From Planobispora rosea (GTDB taxonomy: Bacteria; Actinomycetota; Actinomycetes; Streptosporangiales; Streptosporangiaceae), in contig NZ_BMQP01000006.1 of the NCBI RefSeq assembly GCF_014648175.1, positions 214,871 through 278,870 on the forward strand: a stretch of 64,000 bases of DNA. Reading direction: 5' to 3'. Shown in pieces: positions 31,055 through 39,527 of the stretch; positions within the stretch are counted from its first letter, which is position 1; each line of letters starts with the position of its first letter. The notes beneath the pieces were generated by a model. The model was not told the DNA's origin, did no database searches, and saw only the letters and a list, made by a program, of their open reading frames with translations. A program made the translations under genes and the position numbers.

Positions 31055-31854
31055 CGGGGCAGGGCGGTGCCCCGCGTCCCGGTCGCGTGCAGGTCGGCCT
31101 CCACCCGTGCGGCCGTCGCGAGAAGGTGCGGCAGCAGGTCGCGCCGGGCGGACTCGGGGGTCGTCCGGCTGGCGTGCGAGGAGACGTTCATCGCCGCGAC
31201 CACCCGGCCGGAGCGCTCCCGGATCGGGACGGCGAGCGAACGCAGTCCCTCTTCCAGTTCCTGGTCGACCATGGCCCATCCCTGGGAACGGACCCTGTCC
31301 AGTTCGGCGCGGAGCGCGGCGGGGGTGGTGACGGTCCGGCCCGTGAACGCGCGCAGCTCGGCGCGCTCAAGGTAGGCGTCGAGCTGGTCCGGGGGCAGCC
31401 AGGCCAGCAGCACCCGTCCCATCGAGGTGCAGTGGGCCGGGAAGCGGGTGCCGATGCTGATCGTCACCCGCATGATCCTGCTGGTGGCCACCCGGGAGAC
31501 GTAGACGACGTCCTCGCCGTCGAGCACCGCCACCGAGGCGGACTCGTGGATCTCGGCGACGAGCCGCTCCAGGTGCGGTTCGGCGACCTCGGGCAGGGTG
31601 AGGCTGGACAGGTAGGCGTAGCCGAGCTCCAGGATGCGGGGCGACAGGGCGAACAACCGCCCGTCGGTGCGCACGTAGCCCAGATCCACGAGGGTCAGCA
31701 GGAACCGCCGGGCCGCCGCACGGGTCAGGCCGGTGGCGCGGGCCACCTCGCTGAGCGTGAGCTCGGGGGAGGCCGCGCTGAACGCCCTGATCACAGCCAG
31801 CCCCCTGGCCAGCGACTGCACGTGATCCGAGCCTCGGTCGACCGGTTCGGCCAT
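31051..31854 (-). CDS. IclR-family regulator (PcaR/PcaU type)
   Basis: A 267-residue protein: winged helix at residues about 12-70 (ELTLSEVARATGLTRAAARR) and an effector domain (GTRFPAHCTSMGRVLLAW, GWAMVDQELEEGLRSLAVPI) of the Pca/Pob group that controls aromatic catabolism. AGGAGG five bases before the ATG at 31854 decides the start. Its neighbour upstream is the CoA-transferase pair CatJ-CatI, and 15-base palindromes of a type bound by this family lie at the catI promoter, so it very likely regulates that pair in response to a beta-ketoadipate-pathway intermediate. Confidence 0.9.
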   Translation of the reverse strand: MAEPVDRGSDHVQSLARGLAVIRAFSAASPELTLSEVARATGLTRAAARRFLLTLVDLGYVRTDGRLFALSPRILELGYAYLSSLTLPEVAEPHLERLVAEIHESASVAVLDGEDVVYVSRVATSRIMRVTISIGTRFPAHCTSMGRVLLAWLPPDQLDAYLERAELRAFTGRTVTTPAALRAELDRVRSQGWAMVDQELEEGLRSLAVPIRERSGRVVAAMNVSSHASRTTPESARRDLLPHLLATAARVEADLHATGTRGTALPR

Positions 31855-31895
31855 CTGCACCTCCTCGTCCGATCGAACCCTAGCGGTAGGCCCCG

Positions 31896-32729
31896 CTATC
31901 CCTGCCGGCCGGTGAGGGCGCGCAGCGCGGCGAGCTCCCGCGGACCGGGGGGCTCGGTCTCGCGCAGGTCGGCGGCGACCGCGAGATCCCAGCCGGTGGC
32001 GGCGCGGACCCGGTCGACGGTGACACCGGGGTGCAGGTGGGTGAGGACCAGTTCGCAGGTGACGGGGTCGGGTTCGAGCACGCCGAGGTCGGTGATGACC
32101 GTCCGGGGGCCGCTGCCGCGCAGGCCCAGGCGTTCCCGGTCGCCGGGGCCCGAGCCGAAGCCGACCGAGGTGACGAAGTCCACGCGCTCGACGAACGTGC
32201 GCGGGCTCTGCCGTACGATCACGGTCACCTCGCGGCAGGAGGCGGCGATCTCCGGTGCCCCGCCCGCGCCGGGCAGTCGGACCTTCGGGTCGTCGTAGGT
32301 GCCGATCACGGTTGTGTTGATGTTGGCGAACCGGTCGATCTGGGCCGCGCCGAGGAAACCGACGCCGATGCGGCCGGGCTGGAGCCAGTAGTTGAAGATC
32401 TCCGGGACGCTCACCACGGCGTCGGCGGTCTCGGCCAGCTCACCGTCCCCGATCGAGAGCGGCGGGCGCTCGGGCTTGGCGCCGATGGTCCCGGACTCGT
32501 AGATCAGCACCAGGTCCGGGGCGTGGGTGCGGCGGGCGAGGTTGGCCGCGACGCTGGGCAGGCCGATGCCGACGAAGCAGGAGCCGCCCCGCAGCCGCCG
32601 GGCGGCGGCCACGGTCATCATCTCGTCGGCGGTGTACGGGTCCGCGCCGGGAGCGCCGGAGGATGCGGCGGAGGCGGGGGAGCCGGAGGGGACTGCGGGC
32701 AGGGGGGAGTCGGAGCGGGGGACGGTCAT
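31896..32729 (-). CDS. catJ: 3-oxoadipate CoA-transferase, beta subunit
   Basis: About 277 residues. After a low-complexity Ala/Ser/Pro start comes DEMMTVAAARRLRGGSCFVG and the active-site motif LIYESGTIGA, whose Glu forms the CoA thioester. This is the glutaconate-type CoA-transferase group, like CatJ. It moves CoA from succinyl-CoA to 3-oxoadipate in the beta-ketoadipate pathway. Its start overlaps the catI stop (ATGA), so the subunits are coupled. The N-terminal 28-residue extension is unusual. No thiolase or other pathway gene is adjacent. Confidence 0.88.
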   Translation of the reverse strand: MTVPRSDSPLPAVPSGSPASAASSGAPGADPYTADEMMTVAAARRLRGGSCFVGIGLPSVAANLARRTHAPDLVLIYESGTIGAKPERPPLSIGDGELAETADAVVSVPEIFNYWLQPGRIGVGFLGAAQIDRFANINTTVIGTYDDPKVRLPGAGGAPEIAASCREVTVIVRQSPRTFVERVDFVTSVGFGSGPGDRERLGLRGSGPRTVITDLGVLEPDPVTCELVLTHLHPGVTVDRVRAATGWDLAVAADLRETEPPGPRELAALRALTGRQG

Positions 32730-33544
32730 CGGCCGGCCTTCCGGGTCAGGACGTTCTCGTCCATCCAGGCGAGGAAAGTGTCGCGGTCCCGGGCGATGCC
32801 GTCCCAGGCCCGGTAGAAACCGTTGTCGCGGACGGAGTAGCCCGCGCTGTAGGAGGGGTGGGAGCCGCCGGGCGCCTCGGACACATGGGTGATCGCCCAC
32901 TCGGGCAGGACGACCGCGCCGGGACGGGGCTGCAGCTCCTCGACGATCTCCTCCACGGTGACCAGGGAGCGCCGGGCCGCCAGCACGGCCTCCTTCTGCA
33001 CCCCGGTGATCCCCCAGAGCTGCACGTTGCCGTGCCGGTCGGCGCGCTGGGCGTGCACGATGGCGACGTCGGGGTTGATCGCCGGGACGGCGGTGAGCTC
33101 CTCGCCGGTGAACGGGCAGGTGATGGGCTTGATGTTGGGGGTCCGGGAGGGCAGGTCGGTGCCCCGGTAGCCGCGCAGCACCGCGAACGGCAGGCCCGAG
33201 GCTCCGGCGACGTAGGCGTTGGCGATGCCCGCGTGGCTGTGCTCCTCGATCTCCAGCGGCGCCGGCCAGTGGTTCTGCACGGCGTCGCGGAAGCGGTGCA
33301 GCGATCCGACGCCGGGGTTGCCGCCCCAGGAGAAGACCAGTCGCCGGGCGCAGCCCATCCCGATGAGCTGGTCGTAGATCAGGTCGGGGGTCATCCGGAT
33401 CAGGACGAGGTCACGGCGCCCCTGGCGGATGATCTCGTGTCCGGCCGCGTAGGGAATCAGATGGGTGAAACCTTCCAGCGCGACGCTGTCGCCGTCGCGG
33501 ACGAGGTTCCCCACCGCCTCGGCAAGTGGGACCACCGTGGCCAT
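32726..33544 (-). CDS. catI: 3-oxoadipate CoA-transferase, alpha subunit
   Basis: A 272-residue subunit starting MATVVPLAEAVGNLVRDGDS. ALEGFTHLIPYAAGHEIIRQ, VFSWGGNPGVGSLHRFRDAV and PFTGEELTAVPAINPDVAI follow CatI of Pseudomonas closely, which is better evidence for 3-oxoadipate than for the steroid-ring IpdAB type. GAGGGG precedes the ATG at 33544; the frame stays open upstream but passes through the operators. It is the first gene of a catI-catJ-iclR unit under two 15-base palindromes. Confidence 0.9.
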   Translation of the reverse strand: MATVVPLAEAVGNLVRDGDSVALEGFTHLIPYAAGHEIIRQGRRDLVLIRMTPDLIYDQLIGMGCARRLVFSWGGNPGVGSLHRFRDAVQNHWPAPLEIEEHSHAGIANAYVAGASGLPFAVLRGYRGTDLPSRTPNIKPITCPFTGEELTAVPAINPDVAIVHAQRADRHGNVQLWGITGVQKEAVLAARRSLVTVEEIVEELQPRPGAVVLPEWAITHVSEAPGGSHPSYSAGYSVRDNGFYRAWDGIARDRDTFLAWMDENVLTRKAGR

Positions 33545-33561
33545 TGCGCCCCTCTCATCGT

Positions 33562-33595
33562 GTTCGCTATGCGAACGTAGGTTCTCTATACGAAC
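33562..33595 (-). promoter_or_regulatory. Two IclR-type operators at the catI promoter
   Basis: GTTCGCTATGCGAAC (33562-33576) and GTTCTCTATACGAAC (33581-33595), 15-base palindromes with a 19-base centre-to-centre spacing, immediately upstream of catI. Confidence 0.8.
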
Positions 33596-33715
33596 ATACT
33601 GAGTCGGTCCGCTGGCGGTCAATTCACTGTGCCGCAGTCCCTGACGTGTGCCTGGGTGGATGAGAACCGGCCACGTACATTCCGCGATAGCGCATGATCT
33701 GCGGGGAGGATGGGT

Positions 33716-33730
33716 GTTCGCATAGCGAAC
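33716..33730 (+). promoter_or_regulatory. Third IclR-type operator
   Basis: GTTCGCATAGCGAAC has the same arms as the first catI operator with an inverted centre. It lies 43 bases before a small rightward frame (33759) and about 140 bases from the other two sites, so it may serve a divergent promoter or DNA looping. Confidence 0.7.
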
Positions 33731-33758
33731 GTTGTTCCCGGACCCCTCAGAAGGTCGG

Positions 33759-33917
33759 ATGCGCCGCCGCCCCACCACTCTGGCCGCCGCGATCGAGCAG
33801 GGGCTCGACGTCAAGGTCGTGGCCAACGCGGTCGCCTCCACCGGCGAGCCGGGCAAGGACTTCAGTGCGGTCCTCGTGCTCAGGGGAAAGATCGACGTGC
33901 CCGCGCTGATCCCGTGA
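33759..33917 (+). CDS. Small protein of unknown function (52 residues)
   Basis: MRRRPTTLAAAIEQGLDVKV continues to a stop at 33915-33917. I do not recognise the family. It could be a small gene, or the 3' end of a lost larger one. Its position behind an IclR-type operator and divergent from catIJ is suggestive. There is no clear ribosome-binding site. Apart from this frame and the operators I see nothing in the 33545-33951 gap. Confidence 0.35.
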   Translation: MRRRPTTLAAAIEQGLDVKVVANAVASTGEPGKDFSAVLVLRGKIDVPALIP

Positions 33918-33951
33918 GAGGTCCCGCCGGGAGCTGTGCGAAGGTTGAGCG

Positions 33952-35151
33952 GTGGCTGAGCGTCGGAGTGGCCTGTCGTGGGCGGTGATGGTCGCGGGCT
34001 TCGTGCTCGCCGCGCTCAATCTGAGACCCGCGCTGGCGGGGATCTCACCGGTGCTCGACGAGATCATGAAGGATCTGGGGCTGAGCCCGGCCGGGGGCGG
34101 GGCGATCACCACGGTGATGGTCGTCTGCCTGGGCGTGCTGGCCCCGCTCGCGCCGCCGCTGGCCCGCCGCTTCGGCCTGGACCGGGTGCTCCTGGTGTGC
34201 CTGCTGGTCCTGGCCGCCGGGGTGCTGCTGCGCAGCGCGGGCACCGTGCCCGCGCTGTACGCCGGGGCGGCCGTCGCGGGCACGGCCATCGCGGTGGCGA
34301 ATGTGATCATGCCCGCCGTGGTCAAGCAGCACTTCCCCGAGAGGGTCGGCCTGTTCACCGGGGTCTACGTGTCCGCCCTGGTGATGGGCGCGGCGGCGGC
34401 CTCGGGGCTGATGATCCCGCTGGAGCACGCCACCGGATACGGCTGGCGCGAGGTGACCGCGACGGCCGCGATCCCCGCCGTGGCGGCGGCCGTGCTCTGG
34501 CTGCCCCAGGCACTGCGCCCCCGGGCCGGCGCGCGGGCCGGGCGCAGATCGTTCCGCGCGCTGCTGCGCACCCCGGTGACCTGGCACGTGACGCTGTTCA
34601 TGGGGTTCCAGTCGCTCACCTTCTACGTCACGCTCGCCTGGCTTCCGACGATCTTCCAGGAGGCCGGACTCCCCGCCGACCAGGCCGGATACCTGCTGAG
34701 CCTGTCCAACCTGGTCCAGGTGGGGATCGCGCTCGCGGTCCCGCCGTACGCGGGGAGGGCGCGCTCGCAGGTGCCGTATGTGACGGCCGCGACCCTGCTC
34801 ACCGTCGCGGGGTACGCCGGGGTGCTGCTGACCCCCACGACCGTCCCGTGGCTCTGGATGGTCCTGCTCGGCATCGGCCAGGGGGCCGCGATCGCGCTGG
34901 CGCTGCTGATCATCGCGCTCCGCGCCCCCGACCCCGCCGCGGTGACCGCGCTGTCGGCGGTGGCGCAGTCGGCCGGGTACGCGCTGGCGGCGCTCGGCCC
35001 GTTCCTGATCGGCGTGCTGCGGGAGGCGTCGGGCGGCTGGACGCTGCCGCTGCTGGCCGGGCTCGGCGCATGCGGGGTCCAGCTGGCGGCGGGGTTCCTC
35101 GCCGGGCGCCCCGCGCCGGTGCGCGACTCCGCGCCCGCCGTCCGGGGGTGA
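33952..35151 (+). CDS. MFS transporter of the CynX/NimT family
   Basis: A 399-residue membrane protein with about twelve spans. LAALNLRPALAGISPVLDEI near the N-terminus is the hallmark of the CynX/NimT (cyanate/nitroimidazole) group, followed by ARRFGLDRVLLVCL, the usual loop 2-3 region. The C-terminus has GPFLIGVLREASGGW. Substrates of such proteins are mostly unknown. GTG at 33952 starts it. A small inverted repeat follows the stop by about 90 bases. Confidence 0.87.
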   Translation: MAERRSGLSWAVMVAGFVLAALNLRPALAGISPVLDEIMKDLGLSPAGGGAITTVMVVCLGVLAPLAPPLARRFGLDRVLLVCLLVLAAGVLLRSAGTVPALYAGAAVAGTAIAVANVIMPAVVKQHFPERVGLFTGVYVSALVMGAAAASGLMIPLEHATGYGWREVTATAAIPAVAAAVLWLPQALRPRAGARAGRRSFRALLRTPVTWHVTLFMGFQSLTFYVTLAWLPTIFQEAGLPADQAGYLLSLSNLVQVGIALAVPPYAGRARSQVPYVTAATLLTVAGYAGVLLTPTTVPWLWMVLLGIGQGAAIALALLIIALRAPDPAAVTALSAVAQSAGYALAALGPFLIGVLREASGGWTLPLLAGLGACGVQLAAGFLAGRPAPVRDSAPAVRG

Positions 35152-35240
35152 GCGCCCGGACGACGCCCAGGGCGGCGCCCCGAGCGATGTCCCGGGCGGC
35201 GCTTCCAGAACTCCAGTCCCTCCGGACGCTTCAGTGACTG

Positions 35241-35262
35241 TCCGGACACCGAGGTGTCCGGA
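35241..35262. terminator. Inverted repeat after the MFS gene
   Basis: TCCGGACACC-GA-GGTGTCCGGA, perfect 10-base arms around two bases, between the MFS gene and the glycerophosphodiesterase gene. The very short loop makes it either a weak terminator or a protein-binding palindrome. Confidence 0.5.
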
Positions 35263-35315
35263 ACCGGCCGTGCGAAAGGCACCCGGAAGTCACCCGCAAT
35301 CTTTACGTTCCAGAC

Positions 35316-36425
35316 ATGATCCGTAGATTCGCCGCCGTGGCACTGAGCGTCATCGTGACCGGTACCGTCGCCGTTGTGCTGCACCAACCCGACCCCGCCG
35401 CGGCCGACCGCCGCGCCCGTGAGCCCATCGTCATCGGCCACCGGGGCGCCAGCGCCCACCGGCCCGAGCACACGCTGCTCTCCTACGAGGCCGCGATCGC
35501 ACTGGGCGCCGACTACATCGAGCCCGATCTCGTCTCCACCAAGGACGGGGTGCTCGTCGCCCGCCACGAGAACGAGATCGGCGGAACCACCGACGTGGAG
35601 AACCACCCGGAGTTCGCGGCCCGCCGTACCACCAAGAGCATCGACGGGCGGCCGGTGACCGGCTGGTTCACCGAGGACTTCACCCTCGCCGAGCTGAAGA
35701 CGCTCCGGGCCGAGGAGCGCATCCCCGACCTGCGCCCGGACAACACCGCCTTCAACGGGCTGGCGCAGATCCCGACCTTCGAGGAGGTCGTCCAGCTCGC
35801 GCAGAAGCACGGCGTCGGCGTCTACCCCGAGACCAAGCACCCCACCTACTTCGACTCCATCGGCCTGTCGCTGGAGGAGCCGCTGCTGGAGGTCCTGAAC
35901 CGGTACGGCTGGAACGGGCGGCGGGCGCCGGTCTTCATCCAGTCGTTCGAGACCGCCAACCTGCGTGAGCTGAGCAAGAAGACGCGGCTGCCGCTGATCC
36001 AGCTGATCAACGCGACCGGCGCGCCGTACGACTGGGTCGCCGCCGGGGACCCCCGCACCTACGACACCATGGTCACCCCCGACGGGCTGCGCGAGGTGGC
36101 GAGCTACGCCGACGGCGTGGGTGTGGACACCCGGCGCATCGTCCCGGTCGGCCCCGACGGCCGCCTGCTCGCGCCGACCCGCCTGATCGAGGACGCCCAC
36201 CGGGTCCGCCTGGCGGTCCACACCTGGACCATCCGCAACGAGAACTCCCAGCTCCCGGTGGACTTCCGGCTCGGCGACCCGGCCAGCCCGGTCTTCGCCC
36301 GCGCCACCGGAGACGTGATGGGCTGGCTGGAGAAGCTCTACCGGCTCGGCCTGGACGGCGTCTTCGCCGACGACCCGGGTGTCGCCCGCGCCGTCCGCGA
36401 GCGCGTCTTCGACCGCGGGGCGTAG
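35316..36425 (+). CDS. Secreted glycerophosphodiester phosphodiesterase
   Basis: A 369-residue GlpQ-like TIM barrel. Residues 1-31 are a signal peptide (RRFAAVALSVIVTGTVAVVL, cleavage near PAAA). Catalytic and metal motifs are GHRGASAHRPEHT (general acid/base His), IEPDLV, VARHENEIGGTTDV and the second His/Glu set in YPETKHP. It hydrolyses deacylated phospholipids such as glycerophosphocholine to glycerol 3-phosphate outside the cell. It stands alone. Confidence 0.93.
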   Translation: MIRRFAAVALSVIVTGTVAVVLHQPDPAAADRRAREPIVIGHRGASAHRPEHTLLSYEAAIALGADYIEPDLVSTKDGVLVARHENEIGGTTDVENHPEFAARRTTKSIDGRPVTGWFTEDFTLAELKTLRAEERIPDLRPDNTAFNGLAQIPTFEEVVQLAQKHGVGVYPETKHPTYFDSIGLSLEEPLLEVLNRYGWNGRRAPVFIQSFETANLRELSKKTRLPLIQLINATGAPYDWVAAGDPRTYDTMVTPDGLREVASYADGVGVDTRRIVPVGPDGRLLAPTRLIEDAHRVRLAVHTWTIRNENSQLPVDFRLGDPASPVFARATGDVMGWLEKLYRLGLDGVFADDPGVARAVRERVFDRGA

Positions 36426-36442
36426 CCCCGGAAGCCGTCAGG

Positions 36443-36462
36443 GCTCCGGGAGCTACCGGAGC
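36443..36462. terminator. Short hairpin between convergent genes
   Basis: GCTCCGG-GAGCTA-CCGGAGC, 7-base arms, lies between the phosphodiesterase and cysteine dioxygenase genes; position supports termination, stem strength is modest. Confidence 0.45.
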
Positions 36463-36473
36463 TCCGCGAGCGG

Positions 36474-36995
36474 TCAGACGGCCGCTTCCACGGCGAGGAG
36501 CTCATTGTCCACGGGACGGAGCTCGTCGGCGTAGCTGACCGAGACGCGGCGCATGAGGCCGGTGCCGTCGATGGAGTACTGGCCCATGCGCCACAGCGGG
36601 GGGGAGTAGGCGTGGATCGACACGCTGCCGTGCTCCACCCCGGTCAGCCGGTGGATGTGGTCGGGACCGAAGGAGAACGACTCGCCCGCGGAGATCAGCG
36701 TCTCCAGGTGCTCGCCGCCGATGCGCGGGTTGCACTCCATGAGCGTCCCGGCCACCACCCGGACGGCCCCGGAGGAGATGTCGTGGTCGTGCCAGCCCGT
36801 GTCGTCCTCGGGCCGCCAGCACAGCAGCCAGACGTCCACGTAGGCGTCCCGGTGGAGGGAGGCGTAGTGCCGGCCGCCCTCCTCGGGGAAGGCCACCTGG
36901 GCCGCCCAGCGGGCGGGGTCGGCGGCCAGCCCGTCGACCAGGTCGCGCAGCTCCCGCCGGTCCAGGACGCGGTCGGGCAGGGACTCGATGCTCAT
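36474..36995 (-). CDS. Cysteine dioxygenase
   Basis: A 173-residue cupin of the type I cysteine dioxygenase family. The three iron-ligand histidines fit H69 and H71 in GWHDHD and H115 in FGPDHIHRL; SIHAYSPPLWRMGQY is the conserved C-terminal strand. It oxidises cysteine to cysteine sulfinate with O2. Its ATG overlaps the stop of the upstream amidohydrolase gene by four bases, so the two are coupled; this pair recurs in actinomycetes as far as I know, but the joint pathway is not established. Confidence 0.88.
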   Translation of the reverse strand: MSIESLPDRVLDRRELRDLVDGLAADPARWAAQVAFPEEGGRHYASLHRDAYVDVWLLCWRPEDDTGWHDHDISSGAVRVVAGTLMECNPRIGGEHLETLISAGESFSFGPDHIHRLTGVEHGSVSIHAYSPPLWRMGQYSIDGTGLMRRVSVSYADELRPVDNELLAVEAAV

Positions 36996-37969
36996 CGCCT
37001 ACGGGCTCCTTCCGGTTCGGCGGGCGGCCGGGGCCGGTGACGGTCCCGGTTCAGGAGGCGGCCGGGATTGGTGACGGTCACGGCGTGCCGGGCGGCCTCG
37101 CCGAGGACGGGTGCGAGGTCGGGGGCGGTGGCGTAGGGCCGATCGGAGCCGTTGACCACGACGTCGACGCCGAGTTCGCGGACGATCGCGTCGACGGCCC
37201 GGGGGCCGTAGGAGGAGGTCTCCACGAACATCCCGGGGTCCACCCGTCCCCGGCCGGGGCCGCCCCGGCTGATCAGCCGCTCGGAGTGGAGCGGGGCCAG
37301 CCCGGCCAGCAGGGCGAAGCAGACCCGGAGCCGGGGGTGGCGGGGGCGGCCGAAGGCGGCGAAGGCGAACCACGCGGCGTGCATCTGCTGGACGTACGGC
37401 ACCACGGCGGGCCACCAGCCGGGGGCCTGCGCACCGGGGACCTGCGCGTCGGGGGCTTGCGGGCCGGATGCCACAGGGCTCCCGGCCGGGCCGGGGTGGA
37501 CGAAGAGCGGCAGGTCGCGCTCCGCCAGCACGTCGAGCAGCGGGGCCACGGCCAGCAGGCCCTCCTCGGTCCCCACGGCCGTCGCGGGGAGCTGGAGCCC
37601 GGCCAGGCCGAGGTCGAGGGCCGCGCGGAGCCGTACCGGATCGACGTCGGTGAGGCAGGCCGCGGCCCAGGCGCCGAAGGGCGCGGGCAGGGCGGCGGCG
37701 TCCTCGTGGTAGGCGTCGATGAGCGGCCAGGCGTCCTCGGGCGGCAGCGACTCGATGCCGAGGGGGCTCGACAGGGACACCAGGGCCAGGTCGAGCTCCC
37801 GGTCCAGGGCGAGACGGGCGGCCGGGTCGTGGTCGAGCGGGTCGGCCGGGAAGGGGGGCTCGCCGTCGAGGTGGAGGGTCCAGCCGTCGAGGCGGGGCGG
37901 GGCCGTGCGGCGCCTGAGCGCCTCCGTGAAAGCGGGAGTCCACAGATGCTGGTGCACGTCGATCGTCAT
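36992..37969 (-). CDS. Amidohydrolase (ACMSD-like, amidohydrolase 2 family)
   Basis: A 325-residue TIM-barrel hydrolase or decarboxylase. The start MTIDVHQHLWTPAF carries the first metal-binding HxH; PLFVHPGPAG holds a later metal His and VVNGSDRPYA the conserved Asp. A low-complexity insert (GPQAPDAQVPGAQAPG) lies mid-protein. Members include ACMS decarboxylase and related C-C hydrolases; the substrate here is unknown. It is coupled to the cysteine dioxygenase by an ATGA overlap. Confidence 0.8.
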   Translation of the reverse strand: MTIDVHQHLWTPAFTEALRRRTAPPRLDGWTLHLDGEPPFPADPLDHDPAARLALDRELDLALVSLSSPLGIESLPPEDAWPLIDAYHEDAAALPAPFGAWAAACLTDVDPVRLRAALDLGLAGLQLPATAVGTEEGLLAVAPLLDVLAERDLPLFVHPGPAGSPVASGPQAPDAQVPGAQAPGWWPAVVPYVQQMHAAWFAFAAFGRPRHPRLRVCFALLAGLAPLHSERLISRGGPGRGRVDPGMFVETSSYGPRAVDAIVRELGVDVVVNGSDRPYATAPDLAPVLGEAARHAVTVTNPGRLLNRDRHRPRPPAEPEGARRR

Positions 37970-38032
37970 CCTCGCCTCCTTCCTTAATTACCTACCTAGA
38001 ATACATGTAATCCCTTCCGCCTCGGACACCTA

Positions 38033-38078
38033 CTGGTGAAGCGGTTCACTGAACCGTTTCAGTGAACCGCTTCACCAG
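38033..38078 (+). promoter_or_regulatory. 46-bp near-perfect palindrome: three phased LacI operators
   Basis: Three 12-base LacI-type half-palindromes, TGAAGCGGTTCA (38037), TGAACCGTTTCA (38050) and TGAACCGCTTCA (38063), follow each other with a strict 13-base period. Together they form one 46-base palindrome with only a central mismatch. The element lies between the amidohydrolase and LacI starts (both divergent) and is probably bound by the LacI protein encoded at 38142. Confidence 0.85.
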
Positions 38079-38141
38079 ATGGCTGTCAATCGGGGCCCAC
38101 GACCTTCTCCCCCGGTCCCGGCAGGGGCATAGGCTGGGCGG

Positions 38142-39134
38142 GTGCCGCAGCCACGTAAACGCGCGACGATACGCGAGGTCGCCAAGGCGACCGGTCTCTC
38201 GCCCGCGGCGGTGTCATACGCGCTCCGCGGCATGCAGGTCTCCGAGGAGACCATCGAGCGGGTCCGCCGGGCGGCCGAGGAGCTCGGCTACGAGGCCGAC
38301 CCGATCGCCCGCGCCCTGGCCAGCGGCCGGACCGGGACGGTCGGCCTGCTCTGCGGTTCGCTGGAGGACCTCTGGCAGCAGGCGCTGGCCGTCCGCATCG
38401 GCCGCGCGCTCAAGGACAACGATCGCTACGCCCTCATCCTCGACGCCGCGGGCGACCCGGCACGCGAGCGCATCCTGGCCCGGCAGCTCCGCGACCAGCG
38501 GGTGGACGCGCTGATCGTGCAGCCGGTGGACCCGGCGGCCGCGTTCTGGGCCGGGCTGTGCGAAGGGCTGCCGGTGGTGGCGATCGGCGACGCGCTGGCG
38601 GGGGCGCGGACGGCGGGGGAGGTCGTGTTCGACAACCGGGCCGGGGTGACCCTGGCGCTGGAACACCTGCGTGACCGGGGGCACCGCCGCGTCGCCGTCC
38701 TCACCCCCACCCGGGCGAGCACCCCCGACCGCCCCGCCGACGTGCACGTCCTCGCCGAGGCCGGGCGGCTGGGCATGGACATCGAGGTCGTCACCGCCCC
38801 GCACGCGCTGGCGGCGGCGACGGAGGTGGCCGACACGGTGCTGTCCGCCGGCCACCGGGCGTTCTTCTGCTTCGCCGACTCGATCGCCTACGGGGTGTAC
38901 GCCGCGGCGACCGAGCGGGGGCTGGCGATCCCCGGAGAGGTGGCCGTGATGGGCTACGACGACCATCCGATGTCCGGGCTGCTCAGCCCCGGGCTGACGA
39001 CGGTCGACTGGGACATCGGCGGCATCGTCCGCGCGGCCGTCCGCCTGGTCATGGGCGCCGCCGACGGCGGAACGCCCCACCACGGCCGGATCGTCCAGGC
39101 GCCCCAGCTGCGCGAGCGCGGCTCGGTCGGCTGA
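38142..39134 (+). CDS. LacI-family transcriptional regulator
   Basis: A 330-residue protein: helix-turn-helix ATIREVAKATGLSPAAVSYA, hinge ALASGRTGTVGLL, then a periplasmic-binding-type core (DALIVQPVDPAAAFWAGLC, GHRRVAVLTPTR, AVMGYDDHPMSGLLSPGLTT). The reading AVSYAL places it in the LacI branch with Tyr in the recognition helix. The triple operator 60 bases upstream points to strong autoregulation and probably control of the divergent amidohydrolase-cysteine dioxygenase genes; no sugar gene is adjacent. GTG at 38142. Confidence 0.9.
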   Translation: MPQPRKRATIREVAKATGLSPAAVSYALRGMQVSEETIERVRRAAEELGYEADPIARALASGRTGTVGLLCGSLEDLWQQALAVRIGRALKDNDRYALILDAAGDPARERILARQLRDQRVDALIVQPVDPAAAFWAGLCEGLPVVAIGDALAGARTAGEVVFDNRAGVTLALEHLRDRGHRRVAVLTPTRASTPDRPADVHVLAEAGRLGMDIEVVTAPHALAAATEVADTVLSAGHRAFFCFADSIAYGVYAAATERGLAIPGEVAVMGYDDHPMSGLLSPGLTTVDWDIGGIVRAAVRLVMGAADGGTPHHGRIVQAPQLRERGSVG

Positions 39135-39158
39135 CCGCCGGGCCGCCTCGGGCCTGCC

Positions 39159-39527
39159 TCAGTCGCCGAGCACCAGGTCGAGCAGCCAGCTCACCACGCC
39201 GACGACGATCGCGCCCCAGAAGGCGGCCCAGAAGCCCGCCACGTGGAAGGGGAGGTCCACCTGGGCCGCGATCCAGCTGGTGAGCAGGAGCAACCCGGCG
39301 TTCACGATGAGGGCGAACAGGCCGAGGGTGAGGATGTAGAACGCGCAGCCGACGGTCTTGATGATCGGCTTGAGGACCGCGTTGACGAGACCGAAGATGA
39401 GGGCGACCGCGAGCAGGGTCAGGACGTTCCTGCTGGTGGTGTCGCCGGAGACGGTGATGCCGTCCACCAGCTCGGTGGCCACCCACAGGGCGGCCGCCAC
39501 GGCGAGAATTTTGACGATGATCTTCAC
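39159..39527 (-). CDS. Phage holin family 4 (YvlD-like) membrane protein
   Basis: A 122-residue protein with four hydrophobic segments (LAVAAALWVATELV, LTLLAVALIFGLVNAVLKPI, FYILTLGLFALIVNAGLLLL, FWAAFWGAIVVGVVSWLLDLV). The motif NAVLKPI is typical of the DUF360/YvlD family, which is chromosomal and, despite the holin name, not tied to a phage. Function unknown. There is no phage context here. The 39528-39744 stretch upstream shows nothing further. Confidence 0.8.
   Translation of the reverse strand: MKIIVKILAVAAALWVATELVDGITVSGDTTSRNVLTLLAVALIFGLVNAVLKPIIKTVGCAFYILTLGLFALIVNAGLLLLTSWIAAQVDLPFHVAGFWAAFWGAIVVGVVSWLLDLVLGD

Noticed and set aside
32726..33544. CoA-transferase pair as IpdAB of steroid ring degradation
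   Set aside because: The motifs HLIPYAAGHEIIRQ and VFSWGGNPGVGSLHR follow CatI, and the neighbour is a Pca-type IclR regulator; no steroid genes are present.
39159..39527. Prophage suggested by the holin-like protein
   Set aside because: No endolysin, structural or integrase genes nearby; the YvlD-type family is a normal chromosomal membrane protein.
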